Assembly (NCBI GenBank): GCA_947624065.1
Contig: CANQIO010000002.1
Coordinates: 32,239 to 96,238 of the forward strand
DNA from: an uncultured Oscillospiraceae bacterium
Lineage (GTDB): Bacteria > Bacillota > Clostridia > Oscillospirales > Oscillospiraceae
DNA length: 64,000 nt
Direction: 5' to 3'
Shown: positions 54,444 through 64,000 of the stretch, in pieces
Position numbering within the stretch: the stretch's first letter is position 1
Layout of the letters: each line of letters opens with the position of its first letter
Translations under genes and position numbers: made by a program
The notes under the pieces: generated by a model
The model's input: only the letters and a program-made list of their open reading frames with translations
What the model was told of the DNA's origin: nothing
Databases searched by the model: none

Positions 54444-55835
54444 ATGATACATCCGTATAAACTGAACGGCTACAACATCGTCCTGGACGTGAATTCCGGC
54501 TCGGTGCACGCGGTGGACGAGGTGGCCTACGACATGATTGGCATGTACGAGGCCGCCGCGCCCGACGAGATCGTCGCCGCCATGCTGGAAAAATACGCGG
54601 ACCGGGCGGACGTGACGGAGGAAGAGCTGCGCCAGTGCCTGGACGACATCGCCGCCCTGAAGGCCGCCGGGAAGCTCTTTTCCGAGGACGCCTACGCCGG
54701 CCGGGCCTTCGACATGAAAGCCCGCTCCCGGGACATCAAGGCCCTGTGCCTGCATGTAGCCCACACCTGCAACCTCAACTGCTCCTACTGCTTCGCCAGC
54801 CAGGGGAAATACCACGGCGAGCGGGCCCTCATGAGCTTCGAGGTGGGAAAGCGGGCGCTGGACTTCCTGGTGGAGCACTCCGGCAGCCGGGTGAATCTGG
54901 AGGTGGACTTCTTCGGCGGCGAGCCGCTGATGAACTGGGACGTAGTCAAGCGCCTGGTGGCATACGCCCGCGGCATCGAGAAGGACCGCAAGAAGCACTT
55001 CCGCTTCACCCTCACCACCAACGGCGTGCTGGTGGACGACGAGGTCATCGACTTCGCCAACCGGGAGATGCACAACGTGGTCATGTCCATCGACGGCCGG
55101 CCCCAGGTCCACGACCGGTTCCGGGTGGACTACGCCGGCCAGGGCAGCTACGAGAAGATCGTGCCCAAGTTCCAGCGCTTCGCCCAGGCCCGCGGCCAGC
55201 GGGATTACTACGTCCGGGGCACCTATACCCACTACAACACCGACTTCTCCAACGACATCCTCCACCTGGCGGACCTGGGCTTCACCCAGCTGAGCATGGA
55301 GCCGGTGGTCTGCGCGCCGGACGATCCCTGCGCCCTCACCGAGGCGGACCTGCCGGTGCTCTTCGAGCAGTATGAGATCCTGGCCAAGGAGATGCTCCGC
55401 CGGGAAAAAGAGGGCCGGCCCATCACCTTCTACCACTACATGATCGACCTCAAGCACGGCCCCTGCATCTATAAGCGCATCTCCGGCTGCGGCTCCGGCA
55501 CGGAATACATGGCGGTGACCCCCTGGGGTGACCTCTATCCCTGCCACCAGTTCGTGGGGGACGAAAAATACCTGCTGGGCAACATCTGGGACGGCGTGCA
55601 GAACGAGGCCCTGCAGGACCAGTTCCGCCGCTGCAACGTCTATGCCCGGCCCGAGTGCGGCGAGTGCTGGGCGCGGCTCTACTGCTCCGGCGGCTGCGCC
55701 GCCAACGCCTACCACGCCACCGGCTCCATCACCGGCGTCTATGAATACGGCTGCAAGCTCTTCCGCAAGCGGATGGAGTGCGCCATCATGATGCAGGTGG
55801 CCAAGAGCCTGGAGAACGCCGGCCCGGAAAACTGA
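54444..55835 (+). CDS. scfB: SCIFF maturase, radical SAM thioether-forming enzyme
   Basis: CNLNCSYC radical SAM motif; SPASM-type CGSGTEYMAVTPWGDLYPCHQF...CGECWARLYCSGGCAANAY; adjacent to the SCIFF precursor. Confidence 0.95.
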   Translation: MIHPYKLNGYNIVLDVNSGSVHAVDEVAYDMIGMYEAAAPDEIVAAMLEKYADRADVTEEELRQCLDDIAALKAAGKLFSEDAYAGRAFDMKARSRDIKALCLHVAHTCNLNCSYCFASQGKYHGERALMSFEVGKRALDFLVEHSGSRVNLEVDFFGGEPLMNWDVVKRLVAYARGIEKDRKKHFRFTLTTNGVLVDDEVIDFANREMHNVVMSIDGRPQVHDRFRVDYAGQGSYEKIVPKFQRFAQARGQRDYYVRGTYTHYNTDFSNDILHLADLGFTQLSMEPVVCAPDDPCALTEADLPVLFEQYEILAKEMLRREKEGRPITFYHYMIDLKHGPCIYKRISGCGSGTEYMAVTPWGDLYPCHQFVGDEKYLLGNIWDGVQNEALQDQFRRCNVYARPECGECWARLYCSGGCAANAYHATGSITGVYEYGCKLFRKRMECAIMMQVAKSLENAGPEN

Positions 55836-55892
55836 ACACCGATCCATCCATCGTCCGGGGCAGCCGCTCCGGGCGATGATTTTTTCCGCCAA

Positions 55893-55960
55893 ACTATCGT
55901 GATAGTGTTGACAAAGCCGCACTATTGTGATAGTGTATAGCCATAAACTATTGCAATAGT
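55893..55960. promoter_or_regulatory. Three BlaI-type operator palindromes over a TTGACA promoter
   Basis: ACTATCGTGATAGT (55893), ACTATTGTGATAGT (55921), ACTATTGCAATAGT (55947); TTGACA at 55908. Confidence 0.85.
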
Positions 55961-55979
55961 GTGGAAGGAAGGTCATCCC

Positions 55980-56333
55980 ATGAAGCTGTTCGACTCCGAA
56001 CTGAAGGTGATGGACGTGCTGTGGCGCAATGGCGACACCACCGCCAAGGAGATATCCAACATCCTGGCCGGGTCCATCGGCTGGAACATGAACACCACCT
56101 ACACGGTCATCAAAAAATGCGTGGCCAAGGGGGCCATCCGGCGCTCGGAGCCGGGGTTTCAGTGCCACGCGCTGATCTCCAAGGAGGAGGTCCGGGCGGA
56201 AGAGGCCAGCGAGCTGGTGACGAAGCTGTTCGACGGCTCGGCGGAGGCGCTGTTCGCGTCCCTGCTGGGCGGAAAGACCCTCTCCAAGGAGCAGATCGAC
56301 CGGCTGCGCAGTTGGATCGACCGGCAGGAGTGA
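55980..56333 (+). CDS. BlaI/MecI/CopY family transcriptional repressor
   Basis: DSELKVMDVLWRNGDTTAKEISNIL...WNMNTTYTVIKKCVAKGAIRR. Confidence 0.92.
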   Translation: MKLFDSELKVMDVLWRNGDTTAKEISNILAGSIGWNMNTTYTVIKKCVAKGAIRRSEPGFQCHALISKEEVRAEEASELVTKLFDGSAEALFASLLGGKTLSKEQIDRLRSWIDRQE

Positions 56334-56337
56334 GCCC

Positions 56338-58797
56338 ATGAGCCTGGTGGAGATGAGCCTGGCCGGGGGCATGATCATCCTGGCCGCCATGATCGTCCGG
56401 GCCCTGGGCCGGGACCGGCTGCCCGTGGGCGCCTTCGAGTGTCTGTGGACGCTGGCGTGGCTGCGGCTGACGCTGCCGGTGCGCCTGCCGTTCCGGCTGA
56501 GCGTCTGGTCCCTGCTGGAGCGGTCCGCCCCAGCGGCGGAGGCCCTGCCGGCCGCCATGCCGGCGGCGCAGGCCCTGCCCGTCCTGCCGCAAGTTGACAT
56601 AATACATCTCTCTGAGGGGACGGCTCCCGCCGCGCCGGGCCCTTCCCCCTGGCCCATCCTGTGGGCGGCGGGGGCGCTGCTCCTGGCGCTGGTGCTGGCG
56701 GTGAGCTATGTCCGCTGCCGGAAGCGGTATGCATCTGCCCTGCCGGTGACGGATGGTCCGGCGGTCCGGTTCTGGGACGCCTGGCCTCTGGGCCGGCGGG
56801 TATCGGTGCGCCGGTGCCAGGCGGTATCCGCGCCGCTGACCTACGGCATAGCGCGGCCGGTGATCCTGCTGCCCGCGGGCATGGACCTGACGGACGAGCG
56901 GACGGTGATGTATGTGCTGGCCCATGAGCGGGCCCACATCCGCCGCTTCGACGCGGCCCGGAAGCTGGCCTTGGCGGCGGCGCTGTGCCTGCACTGGTTC
57001 AACCCCCTGGTGTGGGCCATGGCCGCCCTGGCGGGGCGGGACATGGAGCGCGCCTGTGACCGGGCGGTGGTGGACCTCTTCGGTCCCGGCGTCCGCAGGG
57101 ACTACGCCCGTACCCTGCTGGACATGGAGGAGCGCCGGGCGGGCCTGGCGCCCCTGGTCAGCGGGTTTTCCAAGTTTGCCATTGAGGAAAGGATACACTC
57201 TATCATGAAAAACCAACCCAGATCATTTTTGAGCGCCGCGCTGGCATTGGCGCTGGTGCTCTCCGTGGGAGCGGTGTTCGCCACCGCCGCGCCGGAGCCG
57301 GAGGCTGCCGCCGTGCCCGACGGCTTTGCCGGCGAGGTGATAGCGTCCTCGGACGGGACCGTGTACGTGTTCACTCCCGAGGGCGAGCCGGTGGGCATGA
57401 CCCAGCAGGAGTATAAGCTGCTTTTTGACCCCGTGGAGGTGGAGTGGTGGACCGCCGAGGAATACGCCGCCTGGCTGGAGCAGGAGAAAAAGGACCTGCA
57501 GGACTGCCTGGGCCAGCGGGCCTGGACCAACTCCGACGGCTGGTTCACCTGGACCCAGGAGAAGATCGACGGGACCATCGAGACGTACGAGCAGATCCTG
57601 GAGATGATCAAAAGCGGCCTGCAGGTGTCCAAGACCGTGGGCGGCAGGAGCGACGCCGTCCTGATGCAGGGCAGCCAGGACGTGCAGCTGTCCTCCGGGG
57701 ACACCATCGTCCTGCAGGGCGACCAAAGCCCGTCCGGGCTGCACATGGGCTACTCCTACACCTTCCTGGACGGGGACGGCCGCACCACCCTTGGCCCCTA
57801 TGACACCCCGGAGGCGCTGCAGGAAGCCCTGAAGGAAGAGATGGGCGCCCGGGTAGCGGATGGCCGGCTGAGCGCCGCGGAGGCACAGGAGCTGCTGGCG
57901 AATTTTGCCCCCGCCCTCGGCACGGAGCAGATCGTCTCGTCCGGCGGCACGGCTACCTACGGCTTCCGCGGCAGCGAGGGCGTGGAGCTGACGGAGGAGG
58001 AGCGCGAGGCGCTGGATGTGCTGCTGGGAAACGATCAGCTGCGGGACGCGCTGGACGTGACGGTAGACCAGCAGCTCTATTCCGTCCAGACCGTGTTCAC
58101 CGACGAGCTGCAAAGCGCGCTGGATGAGCTGGATGACGCCATCGGGCCGTACCTGCCCTTCGGTCTGCAATACAGCTACGACGTGCCCACCGGCGAGCTG
58201 ACCATGACCTGGAACGGCCGGGTGGTGCGGGGCCTCTATGACGGCACGGCGGGCATCTGGATCACCGGCCATTCCGGGGATGACTGGCCCGACGGCGCGG
58301 TGGAGCTGATCGCCGTGTACACCGACGGGGAGCTGACCGGCCTGCGTCTGGCCACGGAGAAGGAACAGGCGCAGTGGGACTGGCTGCGGGCCGCCTCTGG
58401 CATATCCGGCGTTCCGGACTTTGCCGCGCCCCCGGCGGAGCCGGAGGCCGACGGGACGGTGACCGTCCCGCCCGATGAGAGCGTCACGGTGTTTTTCAGC
58501 CAGGCGGAGGGCCCTTACGGCGAGCTGGACAGCGGCGGGAATATCCGCGCCGGCCAGGTGACGGCCGCCAAGGGCAGCACGGTGTCGGTGGGGCTCCAGA
58601 GCCGGACGGACGCCTCGCTCACGGTGTCGCTGCGCAGCGGCGGCGACAGCATGGACAAGAGCGTGCGTCTTAAGGCCGGCCATACCCTGACGGTCACCTT
58701 CTCCCCGGAAGAGGACGGCACCTATGAGATCTATTTGACCAACGACGGCGAATATTCGGCAGATCTCATCGTCAGCTGGATCGTGAGCCAAACATAA
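56338..58797 (+). CDS. M56 (BlaR1-like) membrane metallopeptidase with a large extracytoplasmic C-terminal region
   Basis: VLAHERAHIRRFD (HExxH), LCLHWFNPLVWAM, GRDMERACDRAVV; coupled to the blaI-like gene. Confidence 0.9.
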   Translation: MSLVEMSLAGGMIILAAMIVRALGRDRLPVGAFECLWTLAWLRLTLPVRLPFRLSVWSLLERSAPAAEALPAAMPAAQALPVLPQVDIIHLSEGTAPAAPGPSPWPILWAAGALLLALVLAVSYVRCRKRYASALPVTDGPAVRFWDAWPLGRRVSVRRCQAVSAPLTYGIARPVILLPAGMDLTDERTVMYVLAHERAHIRRFDAARKLALAAALCLHWFNPLVWAMAALAGRDMERACDRAVVDLFGPGVRRDYARTLLDMEERRAGLAPLVSGFSKFAIEERIHSIMKNQPRSFLSAALALALVLSVGAVFATAAPEPEAAAVPDGFAGEVIASSDGTVYVFTPEGEPVGMTQQEYKLLFDPVEVEWWTAEEYAAWLEQEKKDLQDCLGQRAWTNSDGWFTWTQEKIDGTIETYEQILEMIKSGLQVSKTVGGRSDAVLMQGSQDVQLSSGDTIVLQGDQSPSGLHMGYSYTFLDGDGRTTLGPYDTPEALQEALKEEMGARVADGRLSAAEAQELLANFAPALGTEQIVSSGGTATYGFRGSEGVELTEEEREALDVLLGNDQLRDALDVTVDQQLYSVQTVFTDELQSALDELDDAIGPYLPFGLQYSYDVPTGELTMTWNGRVVRGLYDGTAGIWITGHSGDDWPDGAVELIAVYTDGELTGLRLATEKEQAQWDWLRAASGISGVPDFAAPPAEPEADGTVTVPPDESVTVFFSQAEGPYGELDSGGNIRAGQVTAAKGSTVSVGLQSRTDASLTVSLRSGGDSMDKSVRLKAGHTLTVTFSPEEDGTYEIYLTNDGEYSADLIVSWIVSQT

Positions 58798-58802
58798 CGA
58801 TA

Positions 58803-58845
58803 CCGCCGGAGGCGCTGGCCTCCGGCGGACTTTTTCTTTTTCAGG
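58803..58845. terminator. Terminator between convergent M56 and MATE genes
   Basis: CCGCCGGAGGC-GCTG-GCCTCCGGCGG-ACTTTTTCTTTTT. Confidence 0.8.
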
Positions 58846-60340
58846 CGATGCGGCGGTGGGGATGGCGGGGCGCGTTCTCCCCGTCATGGGCCGCCCGGTG
58901 GCGGTGCAGCTGCACCGGGTCGGCATACCACCGGCCGGGCCGGCGGTGGATATGGACCGGCTCGCGGGCCATGAACTGCTGGCTGCGCCGGTACTGGACC
59001 TGATGACGCCGCAGCCGGCGGATGCACCACACGCAGGCGGGGATCAAAAACAGGTCCGCCCCGATCCAGGCCGCCGGGGAGGCATAGCACACCGCCCCGA
59101 AGCCCAGCGCCGGCACCAGAAGCCATCCCATGGCCGTGCGCACGATCATCTCCATGACCCCGGCCAGCACGGCGAACAGGCTGTAGCCCATGCCCTGGAT
59201 GGAGAACCGGGTGACATAGATCAGCGCCAGCGGGAAGAAGAACACCGTGGCCGTCACGGCATAGCGGCTCACCAGCGGCACCAGCAGCGCCGCCTCCTCC
59301 CCCTGGCTGTCGATGAACCACCGGGCGCAGTCCGGCGCGAACAGCGCCATGGCCCCGAAGGCCAGCAGCGACCAGCCCAGGCCCACCAGCGTGGCCGCGC
59401 GGATGCCCTGGCCCAGCCGGTCCAGCTTGCCGGCGCCCACGTTCTGGCCGCAGTAGGTGGCCATGGTGCCGCCCATGGCGTCCATGGGCGCGGCCAGCAG
59501 GTTGGTCAGCTTGGACCCGGCGGCCACCGCCGCCACATACAGGCTCCCCAGGCCGTTGACGGCGGACTGGAGGATGATGGAGCCGACGGCGGTGACGGAG
59601 TATTGCAGGCCCATGGGCAGCCCCATGGCGCACAGGTCCAGGCACAGTTTCCTGTCCGGCCGCCGTTCCTCCCGGCTCAGGCGCAGGATGGGGAACCGCC
59701 GCCGCACGGTCAGCAGGCAGCCCAGCCCCGACAGGGCCTGGCTCACCACCGTGGCCACCGCCGCGCCGGCCACCCCCATGTTGCCCCACAGGATCAGCGT
59801 CACGTCCAGCACGATGTTCAGCACAGACGACAGCGCCAAAAACACCACCGGCGTGCGGCTGTCGCCCACCGAACGGATCACGCCCGCCAGCAGGTTATAC
59901 AGGAACGTGGCGGGGATGCCCATGAAGATGATGAAGATATAGCGATAGGAGTCGGCATAGATGTCCGCCGGGGTGTCCATGGCGGTGAGGATGGTCCCGC
60001 AGGCCAGGCCCGTCCCCGCCGTCATCACCGCGGCCACCACCGCCGAGAGATAGGCCCCGTTGGCCACATAGCGGCGCATGAGACTGTGCTCTCCTGCGCC
60101 CATCTGGCGGGCCACGGGGATGGCGAAGCCGCTGCACACCCCCAGGCAGAAGCCGATGATCAGAAAGCTGATGGAGCCCGTGGCCCCCACCGCCGCCAGG
60201 GCCCTGGCCCCCAGCAGCTTGCCCACGATCATGGTATCCACCATGTTATACATCTGCTGAAAGACCAGCCCCACCAGCGTGGGGAGCGTGAAGCTCACGA
60301 TGAGCCGCAGCGGGCTGCCGACGGTCAGATCCTTTGTCAT
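58841..60340 (-). CDS. MATE family efflux transporter
   Basis: TLPTLVGLVFQQMYNMVDTMIVGKLLGARALAAVGATGSI; 12-TM pattern. Confidence 0.93.
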   Translation of the reverse strand: MTKDLTVGSPLRLIVSFTLPTLVGLVFQQMYNMVDTMIVGKLLGARALAAVGATGSISFLIIGFCLGVCSGFAIPVARQMGAGEHSLMRRYVANGAYLSAVVAAVMTAGTGLACGTILTAMDTPADIYADSYRYIFIIFMGIPATFLYNLLAGVIRSVGDSRTPVVFLALSSVLNIVLDVTLILWGNMGVAGAAVATVVSQALSGLGCLLTVRRRFPILRLSREERRPDRKLCLDLCAMGLPMGLQYSVTAVGSIILQSAVNGLGSLYVAAVAAGSKLTNLLAAPMDAMGGTMATYCGQNVGAGKLDRLGQGIRAATLVGLGWSLLAFGAMALFAPDCARWFIDSQGEEAALLVPLVSRYAVTATVFFFPLALIYVTRFSIQGMGYSLFAVLAGVMEMIVRTAMGWLLVPALGFGAVCYASPAAWIGADLFLIPACVWCIRRLRRHQVQYRRSQQFMAREPVHIHRRPGRWYADPVQLHRHRAAHDGENAPRHPHRRIA

Positions 60341-60503
60341 GGAAACGGTCCCTCCCGGGAAAAATGATCGCGCTCAACTCTGAGTCTCGGCACATTATAG
60401 CCGCCCGCCCTGCGGAATTCCAGACCAAAACTATATGATTTTTCCCCGCCGTCCGCCGCCGCTTTTGAGCATTATCGCGAAAGGCTGCCGGCCATATTGC
60501 GCA

Positions 60504-60533
60504 TTGACAGAGCGCCCCGCCCTGGTGTATAAC
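60504..60533 (+). promoter_or_regulatory. Sigma-A-type promoter of malQ
   Basis: TTGACA - 18 bp - TATAAC. Confidence 0.65.
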
Positions 60534-60578
60534 TGCAGTATGGCGCCGGCTACAGGCGCCGCGAAAGGACGACGCTTT

Positions 60579-62057
60579 ATGGAACGCGCAGCAGCCATCC
60601 TGCTCTCCGTCTCATCCCTCCCCTCCCCCCACGGCATCGGCACGCTGGGGAAAGCGGCCTATGATTTCGTGGACTTTTTGACCGCCGCCGGTCAGAAATA
60701 CTGGCAGATGCTCCCCGTGGGGCCCATCAGCTACGGCGACTCGCCCTACCAGTCCTTCTCCGCCTTTGCCGGCAACCCCTATTACATAGACCCGGACATG
60801 CTGGCGGAGGACGGGCTTCTCACCGCCGGGGAGATCGCCGCCTATGACTGGGGCCGCGACCCCCGCCGGGTGGACTACGGCGCGGTGTACCGCGGCCGGT
60901 TCGACCTGCTGGAAAAGGCCTTTGACCGGGGCTGGGACCGGGACAGCTCCGCTGTGGCCTCCTTCGCGGAAAAGCACAGCGCCTGGCTGCCGGACTATGC
61001 CCTGTTCATGGCCCTGAAGCGCCATTTCAACATGGCGGCCTGGACGACATGGCCCCAGGAGGACATCCGCCTGCGGGAGCGCGCCGCCGTGGCCCGCTGG
61101 CGGCAGGATCTGGACCGGGACGTGCGGTTTTTCACCTACCTGCAATACCTCTTCCAAAAGCAGTGGGACGCCCTGAAAGCCTATGCCGGGAAGAAGGGCA
61201 TCCGGCTCATCGGCGATCTGCCCATCTATGTGGCCATGGACTCCGCCGACGTGTGGGCCAACCCCCGCATGTTCCAGCTGGACCGGGAGAACAAGCCCAC
61301 CGCCGTGGCCGGCGTGCCGCCGGACGCCTTCACCGCCGACGGCCAGCTGTGGGGCAACCCGCTCTATGACTGGCAGCGGATGGCCGAGGACGGCTTCTCC
61401 TGGTGGGAGGCGCGGATGCGCGGCACCCTGGACCGGTTCGACGTGGCCCGGCTGGACCACTTCCGGGGCCTGGAGAGCTACTGGTCCGTGCCCCCGGACG
61501 CCCCCACCGCCGCCCCCGGCCACTGGGAAAAGGGCCCCGGCGCGGCGTTCATCCGGATGCTCCGGGAGCGGTTCCCCGACAGCCTCATCATCGCCGAGGA
61601 CCTGGGTTATCTGACGCCGGAGGTCCAGGCACTGCTGGCCATGTCCGGCTTTCCCGGCATGAAGGTGCTCCAGTTCGCCTTCGACCACCGGGAGCCCAGC
61701 GACTATCTGCCCCACAATTACCCCGCCAACTGCGTCTGCTATACCGGTGCCCACGACAATACCACGGTCCGGGGCTGGATGGCGGAGGCGGACCCGCTGG
61801 ACCTGGCCAAGGCCACGGCCTATCTGGGTCTGAACGAGGCGGAGGGCCCGGACTGGGGCATCCTCCGGGGCGGCATGGGCTCCGTGGCCAGGCTGTTCGT
61901 GGCCCAGATGCAGGACTACCTGGGTCTGGGGGACGAGGCCCGGATGAACCGGCCCGGCATCCCCGACGGCAACTGGCAGTGGCGGATGCTCCCCGGCGAG
62001 GCCAGCCCCGCCCTGGCCAAGAAGATCAAGACCCTCACCCAACTCTTCGGCCGGTAA
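60579..62057 (+). CDS. malQ: 4-alpha-glucanotransferase
   Basis: VSSLPSPHGIGTLGKAAYDFVDFL; YWQMLPVGP; GDLPIYVAMDSADVWAN; ARLDHFRGLESYW; IAEDLGYLTPEV. Confidence 0.95.
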   Translation: MERAAAILLSVSSLPSPHGIGTLGKAAYDFVDFLTAAGQKYWQMLPVGPISYGDSPYQSFSAFAGNPYYIDPDMLAEDGLLTAGEIAAYDWGRDPRRVDYGAVYRGRFDLLEKAFDRGWDRDSSAVASFAEKHSAWLPDYALFMALKRHFNMAAWTTWPQEDIRLRERAAVARWRQDLDRDVRFFTYLQYLFQKQWDALKAYAGKKGIRLIGDLPIYVAMDSADVWANPRMFQLDRENKPTAVAGVPPDAFTADGQLWGNPLYDWQRMAEDGFSWWEARMRGTLDRFDVARLDHFRGLESYWSVPPDAPTAAPGHWEKGPGAAFIRMLRERFPDSLIIAEDLGYLTPEVQALLAMSGFPGMKVLQFAFDHREPSDYLPHNYPANCVCYTGAHDNTTVRGWMAEADPLDLAKATAYLGLNEAEGPDWGILRGGMGSVARLFVAQMQDYLGLGDEARMNRPGIPDGNWQWRMLPGEASPALAKKIKTLTQLFGR

Positions 62058-62069
62058 AAACACAAACAA

Positions 62070-62098
62070 AAGCCCCGCTCACCGAGCGGGGCTTCTTA
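62070..62098 (+). terminator. Terminator after malQ
   Basis: AGCCCCGCTC-ACC-GAGCGGGGCTTCTT. Confidence 0.7.
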
Positions 62099-62113
62099 TT
62101 CATGCGGAGGCAG

Positions 62114-62851
62114 TTATTCCAAATAGGCCTCTTCCAGGCGGGCGATCGCCTCCGGGTCCAGGCCCAGGGCCATCTCCAGATAATTCTGCACGGACCCGTA
62201 CTCGATCCGCACGCAGTCGAACCAATACCGGGCGTTCTCCTCCCGGACCGGGAACACCTCCGCCATGACGGCGATCTCCTCCTCGCTGGCCCGTGCCAGG
62301 CGCATGGCCTCCAGCTGCCGGGCGGCGAACCGGTTGGTCAGCAGATATTCCCCGACGATCGGCTCTTCCTCAAAGCCCAGGGCGCTCAAAAGCAGCATGG
62401 CTCCCACGCCGGTCCGATCCTTGCCCTGGGTGCAATGCCACAGCACCGGCCGCCCCTCCGCGGCCAGCAGCTCCCGGAAAAAGCCGGCATACGCCTCGAT
62501 GGCGTCCGGGTGCAGGGAGAGGTACCGGTAAAACTCGTGGAACACCTGCCGCACCTGGGCAGGAGACTCGGCCTTCATGGGGATGATGGCGGGCAGGTCC
62601 GGCGCCGGGGGCAGCCAGAGGTTCCGGGCGCCGGGCACCTCCTTATCCGGGGAGCGGTCCCGCTCATGTTTGTCCCGCATGTCGACGATCAGGGCGAGGC
62701 CCATGTCCGACAGCCGGCGCACGTCCGCCTCCGAGGCATGGCCCAGGTGGCCGGCGCGCAGCAGCAGGCCCTCTTTCACGCGGGCCCCGTCCAGCCGGAC
62801 CATGCCGCCCAGCTCGCGGAAGTTCTCGATACCTTCAAAGTTATAAACCAT
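62114..62851 (-). CDS. Tyrosine/dual-specificity protein phosphatase
   Basis: ENFRELGGM start; HCTQGKDRTGVG (HCxxGxxR). Confidence 0.9.
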   Translation of the reverse strand: MVYNFEGIENFRELGGMVRLDGARVKEGLLLRAGHLGHASEADVRRLSDMGLALIVDMRDKHERDRSPDKEVPGARNLWLPPAPDLPAIIPMKAESPAQVRQVFHEFYRYLSLHPDAIEAYAGFFRELLAAEGRPVLWHCTQGKDRTGVGAMLLLSALGFEEEPIVGEYLLTNRFAARQLEAMRLARASEEEIAVMAEVFPVREENARYWFDCVRIEYGSVQNYLEMALGLDPEAIARLEEAYLE

Positions 62852-63495
62852 TATGTACGTTCCTTTTCGTAGGTCTGGCACCACTGCTTCACGCAGCAAT
62901 CCTCGCATTTCGGCGACCGGGCCGAGCACACCGCCCGGCCGTGGTACACGATCCGGTGGCAGAAGTCCGAGCTCTCCTCCGGCGGCAGGATGGCCCGCAG
63001 GGCGGTCTCGATCCTGGGCGGGTCTTTCAGATCATCCACCAGGCCCATCCGGTTGGACAGCCGTATGCAATGGGTGTCTACCACCACGCTGCCGGGCTTG
63101 CGGTACACGTCGCCCAAAATAAGGTTGGCGCTCTTGCGCCCCACGCCGGGCAGTTTCAGAAGGTCCTCCATGTTGTCCGGCACCACGCCGCCGAAGTCCT
63201 CCACCAGCATCCGGGCCGCGCCCACCATGTCCCTGGCCTTCCCGTGGTAGAATCCGCAGGAGCGGATATAGGGCTCCACGTCCTCCGGCTCCGCCGCGGC
63301 CATGGCCTCGGCGTTGGGGAACCGGGCGAACAGCGCCGGGGAGATGCTGTTCACCCGCTCGTCGGTGCACTGGGCGGCCAGCCGCACCTGCACCAGCAGC
63401 TCCCATGCCCCGTTGTGGTCCAGGGTGCAGTCCGCCAGGGGATACTCCGCCGCCAGGGCCTTCACGATATGCGCCACCTGTTCGGGCGTCCGCAT
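62851..63495 (-). CDS. nth: Endonuclease III
   Basis: QCTDERVN; GVGRKSANLIL HhH; VDTHCIRLSNRMGLV; C-terminal Cx6Cx2Cx5C Fe-S; start may instead be 63507. Confidence 0.92.
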   Translation of the reverse strand: MRTPEQVAHIVKALAAEYPLADCTLDHNGAWELLVQVRLAAQCTDERVNSISPALFARFPNAEAMAAAEPEDVEPYIRSCGFYHGKARDMVGAARMLVEDFGGVVPDNMEDLLKLPGVGRKSANLILGDVYRKPGSVVVDTHCIRLSNRMGLVDDLKDPPRIETALRAILPPEESSDFCHRIVYHGRAVCSARSPKCEDCCVKQWCQTYEKERT

Positions 63496-63605
63496 GACAC
63501 ATCCCACCTTTTCTTTCTCTCGTTCAAAATCTTATCACGGCCTGTTGCAAATTCCAAGTGCTTTCTTTATAATTTGGTTATCCTATGAGCAAAGGACCTG
63601 ACGCT

Positions 63606-64000
63606 ATGTACCGTCCTCTGGCAGACGAATTCCGGCCCCAGACCCTGGACGACGTGTTCGGCCAGGAGCATATCCTGGGTCCGGACGGGATGCTGCGCCG
63701 CATCGCGGCCAGCGGTCATATCCCCTGCATGATCTTTTACGGTCCCTCCGGCACCGGCAAGACCACCGTGGCCCGCATCATCGCCCAGCGCACGGACCGC
63801 CCCCTGCGGCGGCTGAACGCCACCACGGCGGGCCTAGCGGACATCAAGGCCATCATCGACGAGCTGGACACCCTGCTGGCCCCGGAGGGGGTGCTGCTCT
63901 ATCTGGACGAGATCCAGTACTTCAACAAAAAGCAGCAGCAGTCCCTGCTGGATTTCATCGAGAACGGCAAGATCACCCTCATCGCCTCCACCACGGAGAA
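63606..64000 (+). CDS. RarA/MgsA-type AAA ATPase, truncated by window end
   Basis: MYRPLADEFRPQTLDDVFGQEHILGPDGMLRRIAASGHIPCMIFYGPSGTGKTTVARIIA...LYLDEIQYFNKKQQQSLLDFIENG; read directly from the sequence. Confidence 0.9.
   Translation, partial: MYRPLADEFRPQTLDDVFGQEHILGPDGMLRRIAASGHIPCMIFYGPSGTGKTTVARIIAQRTDRPLRRLNATTAGLADIKAIIDELDTLLAPEGVLLYLDEIQYFNKKQQQSLLDFIENGKITLIASTTE

Noticed and set aside
60435-60578. N-terminal extension of malQ
   Set aside because: Contains the promoter (TTGACA/TATAAC) and leader; the family N-terminus begins at MERAAAILLSVSSLPSPHGIGTLG.

Overview
This 64 kb window looks like a contiguous chromosomal segment from a high-GC, spore-forming, gut-type Clostridia. That placement is inferred from spoIIID, SCIFF, a group-B-like [FeFe] hydrogenase and a Na+ decarboxylase operon. 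It carries about 45 supportable CDS and one tRNA-Leu(UAG). I saw no rRNA, CRISPR array, prophage or intact transposon. The central accessory region (~23.6-51.1 kb) is a carbohydrate locus: GH53, an unassigned CAZyme-like protein, GH42, three GH94-type phosphorylase-like proteins, an ABC importer without an ATPase, two domain-permuted GH3 enzymes and an esterase. Its regulation looks unusual. A YesN/AraC-type regulator has lost its receiver phospho-acceptor Asp and has no adjacent kinase. It lies convergent to an HTH-less LacI-type sugar-binding domain fused to GGDEF. An A-tract + (GA)CACCTT element recurs at three promoters of the locus. Other notable items are a tyrosine-recombinase-fold protein lacking recognisable catalytic residues, an E2-fold acyltransferase-like protein lacking the catalytic His, a SCIFF ranthipeptide pair with an intergenic hairpin, a 16-bp-arm inverted repeat upstream of a TetR/MMPL system, and a BlaI/M56 pair with three operators. 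All family calls come from reading motifs and recalled family features; no database search was run.
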